Shown: positions 8,013 to 16,831, numbered from the stretch's first letter. The stretch: 64,000 bases of DNA from Oceanobacillus sp. HTM 045 (GCA_009733745.1 WNWL01000005.1:464390-528389), one strand, 5' to 3'. A program made the numbers and translations. Notes: generated from the letters alone by a model not told the origin.

Positions 8013-8743
8013 CAGCGGACGGCCTCGTACTCGGAGAAACAGCCAAGGATCACCCGGTGCTCCACCTTCGAGAACCCTGCATCCTGCATGATTGCGGCCA
8101 CCTCGTCGCGCGGTGTCATCTGATCCATCGTCTCCCAGTAATAACGCATCAGCCGACCGGCTTCCCGGTTCCAGCTCAGCAGCAATGTCAACGCGGGCAG
8201 GATGTGCTTGAAATATGTCCGGAACAGGAAGCGCCCGACCGGGCTGGCGGGGACCGTGACGTCGAGGATCAGGGCCTTGCCGCCGTCCTTCAGCACCCGC
8301 CTGAACTCGCGGAAGGTGGCGTCGAGGTCGTCCACATGCCGGAGCGCAAAGCCCATCGTCAGCAGGTCGAAGCCGCAGTCCCCGACCTTGAGGTCTTCGG
8401 CCGTCGACTGGATGTGACGACAGGGGACGGATTTGCGGGCTTCCGAGATCATGCCGGCGGACGGTTCGACGCAAACGATCCGCTCCGGGCTTACGGAAAC
8501 CTCCATCAGCGCCCGCGCGACCGGCCCGGTGCCCGAGGCAACGTCGATCGCCCGCATGTCCGGCCTGACGCCAGCGCGGCGGAGGGCGCTGCGGCGATAG
8601 GCACCACCCGCCCCGAACCAGCCCCAGCGGGCTATCCCCTCGTAGTGGCGCGCGGTCCGGTCGAAGATGGATCTGAGGAAGGCCTGCTTCTCGCGCGGGC
8701 TGGAGTAGTAGTCGCCCACGACGAAAGGTCTCCGCTTGTCCAT
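8012..8743 (-). CDS. UbiE-like class I SAM methyltransferase
   Basis: A 243-residue methyltransferase. Motif I is visible as AIDVASGTGPVARAL, followed by an acidic loop (VCVEPSAGM) and LKDGGKALILDV, the pattern of UbiE/COQ5-type enzymes. In an aryl-polyene context it could O- or C-methylate the aryl head group; a quinone methyltransferase is the main alternative. It is the first gene of the minus operon. I chose the ATG at 8743 (MDKRRPFVVG) because homologues begin near this point; an in-frame ATG further upstream at 8827 is possible but adds a non-conserved tail. The 172 bases to the divergent acyltransferase should hold both promoters. Confidence 0.8.
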   Translation of the reverse strand: MDKRRPFVVGDYYSSPREKQAFLRSIFDRTARHYEGIARWGWFGAGGAYRRSALRRAGVRPDMRAIDVASGTGPVARALMEVSVSPERIVCVEPSAGMISEARKSVPCRHIQSTAEDLKVGDCGFDLLTMGFALRHVDDLDATFREFRRVLKDGGKALILDVTVPASPVGRFLFRTYFKHILPALTLLLSWNREAGRLMRYYWETMDQMTPRDEVAAIMQDAGFSKVEHRVILGCFSEYEAVR

Positions 8744-8915
8744 CGCTCGCTCGTGTCCTTCTTCGGTGCAAAGGGTGGAGGGCCAATTGGGCGCATGACC
8801 TGATACCATCGTGCAGGTGCGGCGCAAACTTTCGTCGGTCGTGGCGGCCCGCGAAACGACGGTGGCTGTTCGCGCGGCGCCGGGCTGCTATTCTGGCGCC
8901 GCGATCGGAGTGTGA

Positions 8916-9752
8916 ATGGGGATGGTGGAACTGGTCGGCCTCGATGAAGCAGAGGGTGCGGCGTCGCGGGCCGGCGTTGCCCAGTGGTGCCGCACGCGGG
9001 TCTTCGAGGTGGCGATCCTGCTGTGGAGCCTCCCCTTCGCGCTGGCGATCCTTACCGTCTTCCAGGTCCACCGCCCGCCGCGCCTGGTGCGCTGGGCGCT
9101 GCGGCGCTGGTCCCTCGGCTTCGTCGCGGCGGCGCGGGTGATCGTCGGCGTGAGATACGAGATCGAGGGGCGGGAGAATATTCCGGCCGGTCCGGCGATC
9201 TACGTCTGCAACCACCAATCATACTGGGAATCCATCGCCCTGACTGGTCTGATCCCCGATGTGAACGTCATCTCCAAGGCGGAGTCCGCCCGGATCCCGG
9301 TCTTTGGGTGGGGTCTGAGCCACGCACCGATGACCTTCGTGCATCGCGACCGCCCGGGGACGAATATCAGGCGGGTCATCCGCGAATCCCGGAAGTACCT
9401 GAAGGAAGGGCGGAGCGCGCTCCTCTTCCCCGAGGGCACGCGGGTCGCTCCCGGCGGCCGCAAGCCGTACCGGCGCGGGCTGGAGGCGCTCTACCGCTGG
9501 ACCGGGGCCAGCATCGTGCCCGTCGTCCACAACGCGGGCCTCTGCTGGACGAAGGGGTTCGCGGTCAAGCACGCCGGCAGTGTGACCCTGCGATTCCTGC
9601 CGCCCATCGCACCCGGCGCGCCGCCCGGAACCGTGGCGCGGGATCTGGAGGCGCTGATCAACGTTGAGAAGGACCGGCTGTTGCACGGTGCCGGGGCCGC
9701 CCGGGATCCGGACGTGGCCGACCGGACGCCTGAACCGAACTACGGAGGTTGA
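8916..9752 (+). CDS. PlsC-like 1-acyl-glycerol-3-phosphate acyltransferase
   Basis: A 278-residue acyltransferase with a membrane helix near residues 30-48 and the family blocks NHQSYWE (HX4E, a Glu in place of the usual Asp), VHRDRPGTN, LLFPEGTR and a late Pro-rich block (IVPVVHNAG). It acylates lysophospholipid or a related lipid. Divergent from the aryl-polyene-type operon, whose relatives often carry a PlsC-like enzyme, so it may belong to that pathway or to general phospholipid synthesis. The C-terminal tail of about 30 residues is low in complexity. An internal ATG at 8922 is an equally possible start. Confidence 0.85.
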   Translation: MGMVELVGLDEAEGAASRAGVAQWCRTRVFEVAILLWSLPFALAILTVFQVHRPPRLVRWALRRWSLGFVAAARVIVGVRYEIEGRENIPAGPAIYVCNHQSYWESIALTGLIPDVNVISKAESARIPVFGWGLSHAPMTFVHRDRPGTNIRRVIRESRKYLKEGRSALLFPEGTRVAPGGRKPYRRGLEALYRWTGASIVPVVHNAGLCWTKGFAVKHAGSVTLRFLPPIAPGAPPGTVARDLEALINVEKDRLLHGAGAARDPDVADRTPEPNYGG

Positions 9753-9753
9753 A

Positions 9754-10041
9754 ATGAAATCCTTTCGCGCATTGCTGGGGGTCGCCGCGGTCGCGGTGCT
9801 TGTCCAGGGCTGTACGGGCGATGCCGCGGACCGCGGGCTTGGCCCCGCCTGTTCCGATGCACTCGATGCAGGGTATTCCGAACTCGAACGGGCGCGCGTG
9901 AACGGCTTCGGCGGCACCGTGAAATGGTCCCGCGCCGCGAGCCTGCTGAGTGCGGCGCGCATCCAGGAAGGTTTCGGCGAATACCAGAACTGCGTCGTCA
10001 AGGCGCGGGAGGCGCGCGGGATCATCAGGGAGATCCGTTGA
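9754..10041 (+). CDS. Small lipoprotein
   Basis: A 95-residue predicted lipoprotein with hydrophobic stretch ALLGVAAVAVLVQGC; the lipobox Cys is residue 20. A good ribosome-binding site (ggagg, 9744-9748) precedes the ATG, which follows the acyltransferase stop by one base, so the two form an operon. The mature part has two further cysteines and an Arg/Glu-rich helix; no family recognised. Its 3' end overlaps the convergent GntR gene by 17 bases. Confidence 0.75.
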   Translation: MKSFRALLGVAAVAVLVQGCTGDAADRGLGPACSDALDAGYSELERARVNGFGGTVKWSRAASLLSAARIQEGFGEYQNCVVKAREARGIIREIR

Positions 10042-10726
10042 TCCCGGACCCGGGCGCGCCTCTCAGCCGGCGGAAGCTCATCGAGATGTGCGCCCGGCGG
10101 ATATGGCCGACCGCCGCCATGTCGCCGATCCTGACCGCCGCGAGCGTGTCGGCGACCTCGCGGCGGAAGATCGAGACTTCCTCCGCGAGGTCGATCCGGT
10201 GGATGGAACGTATCCAGATGCGAGTGGTGCGATAGTAGAGTCGCTCGCTGATCTCGCGCAGCGGCTCGTTCTCCGTCAGGGCCATAAGGGCATGGAAGAA
10301 GTCGATGTTCACCTGCGCGAAGGCGCGAGGGTCCGGCGCGCGCTCGAGAGCTGAGATCCTCCGCAGGCAATCTTCCATCCTGTCTGCGGCGAATGCCGTG
10401 TCGGCCACGGGGTCGAGCCGGCCGAGGAGTTCGGCGAGTTCCATCCGGAGCCGGTAGGTCTGGGCCAGCGTCTCGATGTCCACGTCGGTCACGAGCGTCC
10501 CGACGCTCTGGACGGACTGCACCAGCCCCTCGTTCTCGAGCCGGGCGAGCACACGGCGAAGAGGGGTCCGGCTGACACCGAATTCTTCCGCCAGCGCCTC
10601 TTCCGACAGCTTCTGCCCGGGGAGGTAGTCGAGCAGCGAGATGCGCTCGCGGATGATCGCGTAGATCGCGCCGTGCCGCTCGCGGACCGATGGCGCCGCC
10701 GCGGGGGCGCGCGCCGTACCGGTCAT
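10025..10726 (-). CDS. GntR-family regulator, FCD (FadR-like) subfamily
   Basis: Transcription factor of 233 residues. The N-terminal winged helix-turn-helix includes LSEEALAEEFGVSRTPLRRVLARLENEGLV, the hallmark GntR recognition region (about residues 35-80). The all-helical C-terminal FCD domain carries metal/ligand-type residues (RLRMELAE, FHALMALTEN, HIRRAH). The ATG at 10726 overlaps the stop of the upstream deacetylase (ATGA), so it is co-transcribed with it. Most FCD regulators act on nearby catabolic genes; a TGTATACA palindrome in the adjoining divergent region (11960-11967) is a candidate operator. The inducer may be the substrate of the ArgE/EutB/EutC-like enzymes. Confidence 0.9.
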   Translation of the reverse strand: MTGTARAPAAAPSVRERHGAIYAIIRERISLLDYLPGQKLSEEALAEEFGVSRTPLRRVLARLENEGLVQSVQSVGTLVTDVDIETLAQTYRLRMELAELLGRLDPVADTAFAADRMEDCLRRISALERAPDPRAFAQVNIDFFHALMALTENEPLREISERLYYRTTRIWIRSIHRIDLAEEVSIFRREVADTLAAVRIGDMAAVGHIRRAHISMSFRRLRGAPGSGINGSP

Positions 10727-11883
10727 CCCGAAAGCCTCGCGCATAGACCTTCGAGCATGCCGATGCAGGCGGCCAGCTGCGAGCGCTCGACATACTCGTC
10801 CGGCTTGTGCGCCTGCATGATCGAACCCGGTCCGCACACCACGCAGGACATGCCGATTTCCTGGAACAGCCCCGCCTCGGTGCCGAACGCAACGAGGTCG
10901 GCCGCGTCCGACCCGGTCAGCTCCGAAACGATCGCGCGCGCCTCGTTCGGGGCGGTGGGAAGGAGGCCGGTCACTTCCCCAATTGTCAGCCGGCGGATGT
11001 CGGCGTCGGGGGAGACGGCGCGCATGGCGGGGACGAGGACATCGGCGGCGTAGCGGTCGATCTCGGATTTCACGAAATCCGCATCGTCCCAGTGGACGGG
11101 GCGCATTTCCCAGTCGAGCTGACATTGCCCGGGGATGACATTATGCGCCACGCCGCCGCTCAGCCGGCCGATCTGAAGCGTCGTCCAGGGCGGGTCGAAC
11201 CGGGTCTGCGCCGGCGCCCGGTCGCGTAGCGCGTCCGAAAGCTCCATCAGTCGCGTCGCATACCTTACGGCGTACTCGACAGCGTTCACCCCGGCGGAAG
11301 GGCGCGAGCCGTGCCCCTCCGCGCCGGTGAACTCCGTCGTGTACTCGCAGCAGCCCTTGTGCCCCTCGATGATCCGCATCGAGGTGGGCTCGCCGATGAT
11401 CGCCACGGAGGGGCGGATCCCGTCGCGCTTCAGCTCCTTCACCAGCTCCTGCGCGCCGAGGCAGCCGACCTCCTCGTCGTAGGTAAAGGCGAAGTGCAGC
11501 GGGCGCTTGAGTTCCGCCGCCGCGAAATCTGGCGCGATCGCCAGCGTCGCGGCGATGAAGCCCTTCATGTCGCAAGCGCCGCGGCCATAAAGCCGGCCAT
11601 CCTCCTCGCGCATCTCGAACGGGTCGCTAGTCCAGTCCTGGTCCTCGACCGGCACCACGTCGGAATGGCCGGAAAGCACGATCCCGCCGTCACCCTCCGG
11701 CCCGAGGGTGGCGAAGAGGTTGGCCTTGGTCCCGCTCTCGTCGGTCGAGATTCGGGTCTGCGCCCCGAGTCGCCCGAGCATGTCGGAGATCCACATGATC
11801 AGCTCGAGGTTGCTCTCGCTTGAGACGGTCGGGAAGGCGATCAGTTCGCCCAGCAGGCCGACTGTTTCATCGAGCCTGTTCAT
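10723..11883 (-). CDS. argE: ArgE-like N-acetylornithine deacetylase (M20 family)
   Basis: Zinc amidohydrolase of 386 residues. Metal and catalytic motifs: GHSDVVPV, LYGRGACDMKGF, TYDEEVGCLGA and a late SIMQAHKPDEYV. This is a full-length ArgE of the alphaproteobacterial type, which releases acetate from N-acetylornithine or related N-acyl amino acids. Its partners are a GntR/FCD regulator downstream and, divergently, EutB/EutC-like enzymes, so a catabolic role on an N-acyl diamino acid is more likely than arginine biosynthesis. It is not the DoeB/AstE-type deacetylase of classic ectoine catabolism. ATG at 11883. Confidence 0.85.
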   Translation of the reverse strand: MNRLDETVGLLGELIAFPTVSSESNLELIMWISDMLGRLGAQTRISTDESGTKANLFATLGPEGDGGIVLSGHSDVVPVEDQDWTSDPFEMREEDGRLYGRGACDMKGFIAATLAIAPDFAAAELKRPLHFAFTYDEEVGCLGAQELVKELKRDGIRPSVAIIGEPTSMRIIEGHKGCCEYTTEFTGAEGHGSRPSAGVNAVEYAVRYATRLMELSDALRDRAPAQTRFDPPWTTLQIGRLSGGVAHNVIPGQCQLDWEMRPVHWDDADFVKSEIDRYAADVLVPAMRAVSPDADIRRLTIGEVTGLLPTAPNEARAIVSELTGSDAADLVAFGTEAGLFQEIGMSCVVCGPGSIMQAHKPDEYVERSQLAACIGMLEGLCARLSG

Positions 11884-11959
11884 CGGGTGTCCCCGCGCGG
11901 AAATCCGGTGCAGGATGGGACGGTCGGGAGGGGCAGCAACATGGCATGCTTTCTCATGC

Positions 11960-11967
11960 TGTATACA
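11960..11967. promoter_or_regulatory. Candidate GntR/FCD operator palindrome
   Basis: TGTATACA is a perfect 8-bp palindrome fitting the GT-N2-AC core common to FadR/FCD-type GntR operators. It sits in the 269-bp divergent region between the argE-gntR operon and the eutB/eutC-like operon, 77 bases from the argE start and about 185 from eutB. No convincing -35/-10 pair was found by eye on either side. Inference from sequence and position only. Confidence 0.35.
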
Positions 11968-12152
11968 CCAAAGTCGAGACTGATGCCCATCCTGGCCTGA
12001 GGCAAGGTTTTTCTCGCGGCTTCGGCCATTGACCGAGCGGTCGGGAGTGGTGCAGTACACAACATGACCGACAGCCGCCGCCCTGCCAGATATCGGACGG
12101 AACACCGCATGGGCGCTGCGGCGGCATTTTGCGACACCGTTGGGAGCCAATC

Positions 12153-13163
12153 ATGCACGGACTCGCGCTCTCGGACATCATGGCGGCGCGGCGGGCGATC
12201 GCGGGGAAGGCGGTCGAAACGCCGCTGGTGCCTTCTCCCTTCCTGTCGGACCGCGCCGGGGCCGAGTTCCTGCTGAAGCTGGAGATCTGCCAGCCAATCG
12301 GCGCGTTCAAGCTGCGCGGCGCGGCGAACGCGATGGCTGCGCTGTCGGATGGCACGCCGGGCGTGACCTGCTGTTCCACTGGCAATCACGGCCGCGGGGT
12401 GGCCTGGGCGGCGCGGACGCACGGGGTGCGGGCGGTGGTCTGCATGTCGGAACTGGTGCCGGAGGTGAAGGTCGAGGGCATCCGCGCGCTTGGTGCGGAG
12501 GTGCGCATCATCGGGCGCAGCCAGGACGAGGCGCAGGTCGAGAGCGACCGCCTCGTGGCGGAGGAGGGGCTGGTCGCCATATCGCCCTTCGACGACAGGC
12601 ATGTGATCGCCGGGCAGGGCACCATCGGGCTGGAACTGCTGGAGGCGCGGCCCGACCTCGAGGCGATCCTCGTGCCGGTCTCGGGCGGCGGGCTGGTCGC
12701 CGGGATCGCGCTGGCGGCCAAGGCGATCCGGCCGGATATCAGGATCATCGGCATCTCGATGGACCGCGGCGCGGCGATGCATGCCTCGCTGGAGGCGGAG
12801 AGGCCTGTCGAGGTGGAGGAGGTCGTCAGTCTCGCTGACAGCCTCGGCGGCGGCATCGGGCTCGACAACCGCTTCTCCTTCGCGCTCTGCCGCGACCTGC
12901 TGGACGAACTGGTCCTCGTCACGGAGGCGGAGATCTACCGGGCGATGCAGGCGCTCTACTACGAGGACCGGATCGTCTGTGAAGGCGGCAGCGCGGTCGG
13001 CGCCGCCGCGCTGCTCGCGGGCAAGCTTCCGGGGCTGAAAGGGCCGGTGGCGAGCGTCATCACCGGGCGGAATGTGGACATGCAGGTCCATGCCGACATT
13101 ATGCAGGGCCGGGACGTGCGGCTGGGCGGGATGCTGCTTAAGGGAGAGCGCTATGGGCCGTGA
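12153..13163 (+). CDS. eutB: EutB-like threonine-dehydratase-family PLP enzyme
   Basis: Fold-type II PLP enzyme of 336 residues. The Schiff-base lysine lies in PIGAFKLRGAANAM, the Asn/phosphate loops in CCSTGNHGRGVAWAA and PVSGGGLVAG, with CEGGSAVGAAAL near the end. It most resembles the hydroxyectoine-utilisation dehydratase EutB, and it is followed at once by an EutC-like gene, the conserved pairing. General threonine dehydratase or 3-hydroxyaspartate dehydratase are alternatives. ATG at 12153 with gggag 6-10 bases upstream; an earlier in-frame ATG (12129) has no ribosome-binding site. The two genes overlap by 11 bases. Confidence 0.72.
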   Translation: MHGLALSDIMAARRAIAGKAVETPLVPSPFLSDRAGAEFLLKLEICQPIGAFKLRGAANAMAALSDGTPGVTCCSTGNHGRGVAWAARTHGVRAVVCMSELVPEVKVEGIRALGAEVRIIGRSQDEAQVESDRLVAEEGLVAISPFDDRHVIAGQGTIGLELLEARPDLEAILVPVSGGGLVAGIALAAKAIRPDIRIIGISMDRGAAMHASLEAERPVEVEEVVSLADSLGGGIGLDNRFSFALCRDLLDELVLVTEAEIYRAMQALYYEDRIVCEGGSAVGAAALLAGKLPGLKGPVASVITGRNVDMQVHADIMQGRDVRLGGMLLKGERYGP

Positions 13164-14139
13164 CGTGCGCGTGCTGACCGAGACCGACCTCCGGGGCGCG
13201 GTGAAGCTCGACCTGACGGCGGTGGACGTGGTGGAGCGCGCCTTCGCCGCGCTGGCGGGCGGCAGGGTGGTGATGCCGCCGATCCTGTCGATGGACCTGC
13301 CGGACGTGCATGGCGAGGTGGACGTCAAGACCGCGTACATCCCCGGCTTCGATGCCTTCGCGATCAAGGTCTCGCCCGGCTTCTTCGACAACCCGAAGAT
13401 CGGGCTGCCGAGCCTGAACGGGCTGATGATCCTGTTCTCGGCCCGCACCGGGTTGGTCGAGGCGCTGCTGATGGACAACGGCTACCTGACCGACGTTCGC
13501 ACCGCCGCCGCGGGGGCGGTGGCGGCGCGCCACCTCGCGCCGGCCGAGGTGCGGACGGCGGGGGTGATCGGCACCGGAGTGCAGGCGCGGCTCCAGGTGG
13601 AGGCGGCGCGGCTGGTGCGTCCGTTCGGGCGCGTGCTGGTCTGGGGCCGCGACTTGGGCAAGGCGGAAGCCTGCGCGGAGGACCTCGCCGCGCGGCTCGG
13701 CATCGAGGCGGTCGCGGAGCCGGACCCGGCGCGGCTGGTGGCGGAGAGCCAGCTTGTCGTGACCACCACGCCGTCGCGCGAGCCGGTGCTGCGGGCCGAG
13801 TGGCTGCATCCCGGCCTGCATGTCACCGCGATGGGCTCGGACCAAGAGGGCAAGGGCGAGATCGCGCCGGAGGCGCTGGCGGCGGCGGATCTCTACGTCG
13901 CCGACCGGGTGAGCCAGTGCCGCGAACTGGGCGAACTGCGGAGTGCCATCGCCGCGGGGCTGATGAGCGCGGACGGGGTGCCGGAGCTGGGGCAGATCAT
14001 CGCCGGGACCGCCGCGGGGCGGGTCTCGGACGAGCAGGTGACGATCTGCGACCTGACCGGGACCGGGGCGCAGGACACGGCGATCGCCAACCACGCGCTG
14101 GCCGCTGCCGGGGATGCGGGGACGCGGATCGCGGTGTGA
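13153..14139 (+). CDS. eutC: EutC-like ornithine cyclodeaminase/mu-crystallin family protein
   Basis: A 328-residue NAD(P)-binding protein of the ornithine cyclodeaminase family. Seen: KVSPGFFDNP, the DNGYLTDVRTAAAGAVAARHL helix, and the Rossmann loop GVIGTGVQARLQ near residue 130, then VTAMGSDQEGKGE and DLTGTGAQDTAIA. It resembles EutC of hydroxyectoine use; other family members act as dehydrogenases or deaminases on amino acids. It overlaps eutB by 11 bases. No eutA, doeA or doeB homologue is visible in the window, so an ectoine role is tentative. Confidence 0.75.
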   Translation: MGRDVRVLTETDLRGAVKLDLTAVDVVERAFAALAGGRVVMPPILSMDLPDVHGEVDVKTAYIPGFDAFAIKVSPGFFDNPKIGLPSLNGLMILFSARTGLVEALLMDNGYLTDVRTAAAGAVAARHLAPAEVRTAGVIGTGVQARLQVEAARLVRPFGRVLVWGRDLGKAEACAEDLAARLGIEAVAEPDPARLVAESQLVVTTTPSREPVLRAEWLHPGLHVTAMGSDQEGKGEIAPEALAAADLYVADRVSQCRELGELRSAIAAGLMSADGVPELGQIIAGTAAGRVSDEQVTICDLTGTGAQDTAIANHALAAAGDAGTRIAV

Positions 14140-14189
14140 ATTCGGGCTGCTTCTGGATGGGCATCCTGCGGCCGGATCGGGCCGTGAAG

Positions 14190-14213
14190 GCCGGTCGCAA
14201 GGTTGCGACCGGC
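14190..14213. terminator. Perfect 11-bp hairpin after eutC
   Basis: GCCGGTCGCAA, two bases, then TTGCGACCGGC: a perfect inverted repeat 50 bases after the eutC stop, in the convergent gap before the mscS gene stop. No T-run follows on either strand, so either a Rho-independent terminator of the tailless type or an mRNA-stabilising hairpin. The rest of the 189-bp gap shows only an A/T-rich patch (14222-14243). Confidence 0.45.
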
Positions 14214-14328
14214 GTAACCATCTGAAATAAAACGATAAAATAGTTAACGGCGCGTGGGGGCAAGCTGTGGCGGCCCCCGAAAACGGTGTGCCGGCGAGTT
14301 TCGGCGCGATCAGGGAGGCGGATTTCGT

Positions 14329-15645
14329 CTAGTCGGCCGACGTGTCCTTCGGCGCGCGTTCGACGATCCGGACGTCCCGCTGCGGGAAGGGGATATCGAC
14401 CCCGTTCTCCTTCAGCGCGTCCCAGAGGGCGAGGTAGACGTCGCCGCGGACATTGGTTAGCCCGCCGGTCGGGTCGTGGATCCAGAAGCGCAGGACGAAA
14501 TCCACCGAGCTGTCGCCGAAGCCGACGATGTGGCAGACGGGCTTCGGCTCCGGCGCGACGCGGTTGACGGTGGCGGCGGCCTCGCGGGCGATGCGGCGCA
14601 CCGCGTGGGGGTCGCTGTCGTAGCTGACGCCGAAATGGACGTCGAGGCGCACCAGGTCGGAGGAGTGTGACCAGTTCACCACCTGGCCGGTGATCAGGTC
14701 CTCGTTCGGGATCAGGTACTCGCGCCCGTCTCGGGTGACGACCGAGACGTAGCGCGCGCCGAGCGCGGAGATCCAGCCGAAGGTCTCGCCGAGCGAGATC
14801 ACGTCGCCCGGCTTGATCGACTTGTCCATCAGCAGGATCACGCCGGAGACGAGGTTCGAGACCACCTTCTGCAGGCCGAAGCCGATGCCCAGCCCGATGG
14901 CGCCGGAGAGGACGGCAAGGTTGGTAAGGTCGAAGCCGACCGTCTCCAGCGACAGGATCAGCGCCGTGGCGAAGATCGCCAGCGTGGTGAACTTGTCGGC
15001 CAGCACCTTCATCGAGGGCGACATGTCGTCGACCCCCTGGATCCGCCGCGACGCGGCGCCGGAGAGCCAGCGCGCGATCACCATCAGCACGGTGACGGTG
15101 ACGAGGGTCTGGAGGATGACGAGCAGCGAGAGGTGAATGTCGCCGATGTCGAGCGCGGCCTCGTCGAGCACCTCGGTCACGTCCTCCTCGTAGCCGAGGA
15201 TGCGCACGGTGACGAAGGCCCAGGCGCCCCAGGCGACGATGGCGCGCATGATCCGGTTGCGGATCAGGCGGGTCATGATGCCGACGAAGACCCATGCGGT
15301 CGCCAGCGCGGCCACCAGCGCGACGAGGTAGCTGCGGCTCGGCCAGGGCGAGAAGGCGCGGATGATCATCACCATCACCCAGGCCAGCAGCACGAACAGG
15401 ATCGGCCTGAGCCGCCGGATCAGCACGAGCAGGAACCGCAGGCGGGCGCGGGGCTGGTCCTCCAGCCCGCGCACCCAGTTCTCCAGCTTCGGGCCGAGGC
15501 GGCGGGCGAGGGCGTGGGCGAGCACGAAGGCGGCGATCAGCGCCGCGATCTGCTGGATGCGCGAGGGCTGGGTCAGCCCGATGGCGAAATTCTCGATCTG
15601 GGGCAGGAGGCCCTGCAACCAGTCGAGGATGGCATCCGTGTCCAT
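14329..15645 (-). CDS. MscS-family mechanosensitive channel
   Basis: Inner-membrane channel of 438 residues. Helices at about residues 32-47, 80-95, 105-125, 170-190 and 220-240 precede the pore-lining helix NLAVLSGAIGLGIGFGLQKVVSNLVSG with its Gly/Ala packing, then the MscS beta domain (GDVISLGETFGWISALGARY, EYLIPNEDLITGQVVNWSH) and a mixed C-terminal domain. It has extra N-terminal helices compared with E. coli MscS (286 residues). It releases solutes on hypo-osmotic shock. Its position next to an ectoine-type catabolic pair may be chance. Divergent from the next operon with 143 bases between. Confidence 0.9.
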   Translation of the reverse strand: MDTDAILDWLQGLLPQIENFAIGLTQPSRIQQIAALIAAFVLAHALARRLGPKLENWVRGLEDQPRARLRFLLVLIRRLRPILFVLLAWVMVMIIRAFSPWPSRSYLVALVAALATAWVFVGIMTRLIRNRIMRAIVAWGAWAFVTVRILGYEEDVTEVLDEAALDIGDIHLSLLVILQTLVTVTVLMVIARWLSGAASRRIQGVDDMSPSMKVLADKFTTLAIFATALILSLETVGFDLTNLAVLSGAIGLGIGFGLQKVVSNLVSGVILLMDKSIKPGDVISLGETFGWISALGARYVSVVTRDGREYLIPNEDLITGQVVNWSHSSDLVRLDVHFGVSYDSDPHAVRRIAREAAATVNRVAPEPKPVCHIVGFGDSSVDFVLRFWIHDPTGGLTNVRGDVYLALWDALKENGVDIPFPQRDVRIVERAPKDTSAD

Positions 15646-15788
15646 GCGCCAAGTATCGGGGATAGATGCGCAAATGTCACCTTGGCCTGGAAAAGCCGCC
15701 CGGCGCGCGGCCCTTGCCGGCCCGGTTGTGCCGGACTAGGTCAGCCTGATAACGTGACAGTCCCGTGTCCTTCCGGAGTAGCCCGTAG

Positions 15789-16769
15789 ATGACCCCGTTC
15801 GCGATTGCCGGCATCCAGATGCACGTCGCCGCGTTGCACGACAACGTGGAGGCGATGCGCCACCGGCTCGATATCCTGATGGCCCGGTTTCCCTGGGTCC
15901 AGATGGTGGTCTTCAGCGAGCTGGCGCCCTATGGCCCGCTGCCGCGCTTCGCGCAGCCGCTCCTGAACGACGCGCTGCACCAGTTCTGCGAGGACGCGCG
16001 CCGCCACAAGGTCTGGCTGATCCCGGGCTCGATGTTCGAGCGCTCGCCCGACGGGCGGGTCTACAACACCGCGTCGGTGATCGCGCCGGACGGCTCGGTC
16101 GTGGCGCATTACCGCAAGATGTTTCCCTTTCGCCCCTACGAGGACGGGATCGCGGCGGGGACGGAGTTCTGCGTCTTCGACGTGCCGGGGGCGGGGCGGT
16201 TCGGCCTCTCCATCTGCTACGACATCTGGTTCCCGGAGACGACGCGCCAGCTCACGGCGCAGGGCGTGGAGGTGCTGCTGCACCCGGTGCTGACCGGCAC
16301 CAGCGACCGCGACGCGGAGCTTGCCATCGCGCGGGCCACGGCAGCGCAGTTCCAGTGCTACGTGTTCGACGTGAACGGGCTCGGCGCGGGCGGCGTGGGC
16401 CGGTCCTGCGTGGTGAGCCCGTCGGCGCATGTGCTGCACCAGTCGGCGGGGCAGGAGGACATGTTCCCCATCGAGGTGGATTTCGAACTGGTCCGCCGCC
16501 AGCGCGAGACCGGGATGATGGGGCTGGGCCAGGTTCTCAAGAGCTTCCGCGACCGGGACGCCGAGTTCCCGGTCTACGACCGCGCCAGCGGGGCGGATGC
16601 CTACCTCCATACGCTGGGCCCGCTGAAGATGCCGGAGCAGGGCGCGCGTGCCGGGATGGCCGCGCCCGATCCGCGCAGCGCGATAGAGTCGGCGGCGCAG
16701 GACGCCCGGATCCGCGATGCCCGGTTCGAGGCCGGGTACGCGCCGCCGGAGAAGACCGCGTCCGGCTAG
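15789..16769 (+). CDS. Carbon-nitrogen hydrolase (nitrilase superfamily)
   Basis: Amidase-type enzyme of 326 residues with the Glu-Lys-Cys triad at Glu44 (FSELAPYG), Lys110 (HYRKMFPF) and Cys143 (LSICYDIWFPE). It cleaves amide, carbamoyl or nitrile C-N bonds; substrate unknown. First gene of a four-gene operon with a PLP decarboxylase, an ATP-grasp enzyme and a C45 acyltransferase. N-carbamoylputrescine amidase-like activity would fit an arginine-decarboxylase partner, but the residues seen do not prove it. The last 50 residues are a variable tail. ATG at 15789 follows a ccggag ribosome-binding site. Confidence 0.85.
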   Translation: MTPFAIAGIQMHVAALHDNVEAMRHRLDILMARFPWVQMVVFSELAPYGPLPRFAQPLLNDALHQFCEDARRHKVWLIPGSMFERSPDGRVYNTASVIAPDGSVVAHYRKMFPFRPYEDGIAAGTEFCVFDVPGAGRFGLSICYDIWFPETTRQLTAQGVEVLLHPVLTGTSDRDAELAIARATAAQFQCYVFDVNGLGAGGVGRSCVVSPSAHVLHQSAGQEDMFPIEVDFELVRRQRETGMMGLGQVLKSFRDRDAEFPVYDRASGADAYLHTLGPLKMPEQGARAGMAAPDPRSAIESAAQDARIRDARFEAGYAPPEKTASG

Positions 16770-16831
16770 GGCGGACGCGGCGGACAGAGGGCGCGCACGG
16801 CACCAGACGCGCCCCATGAAAGGGAGAAGGA

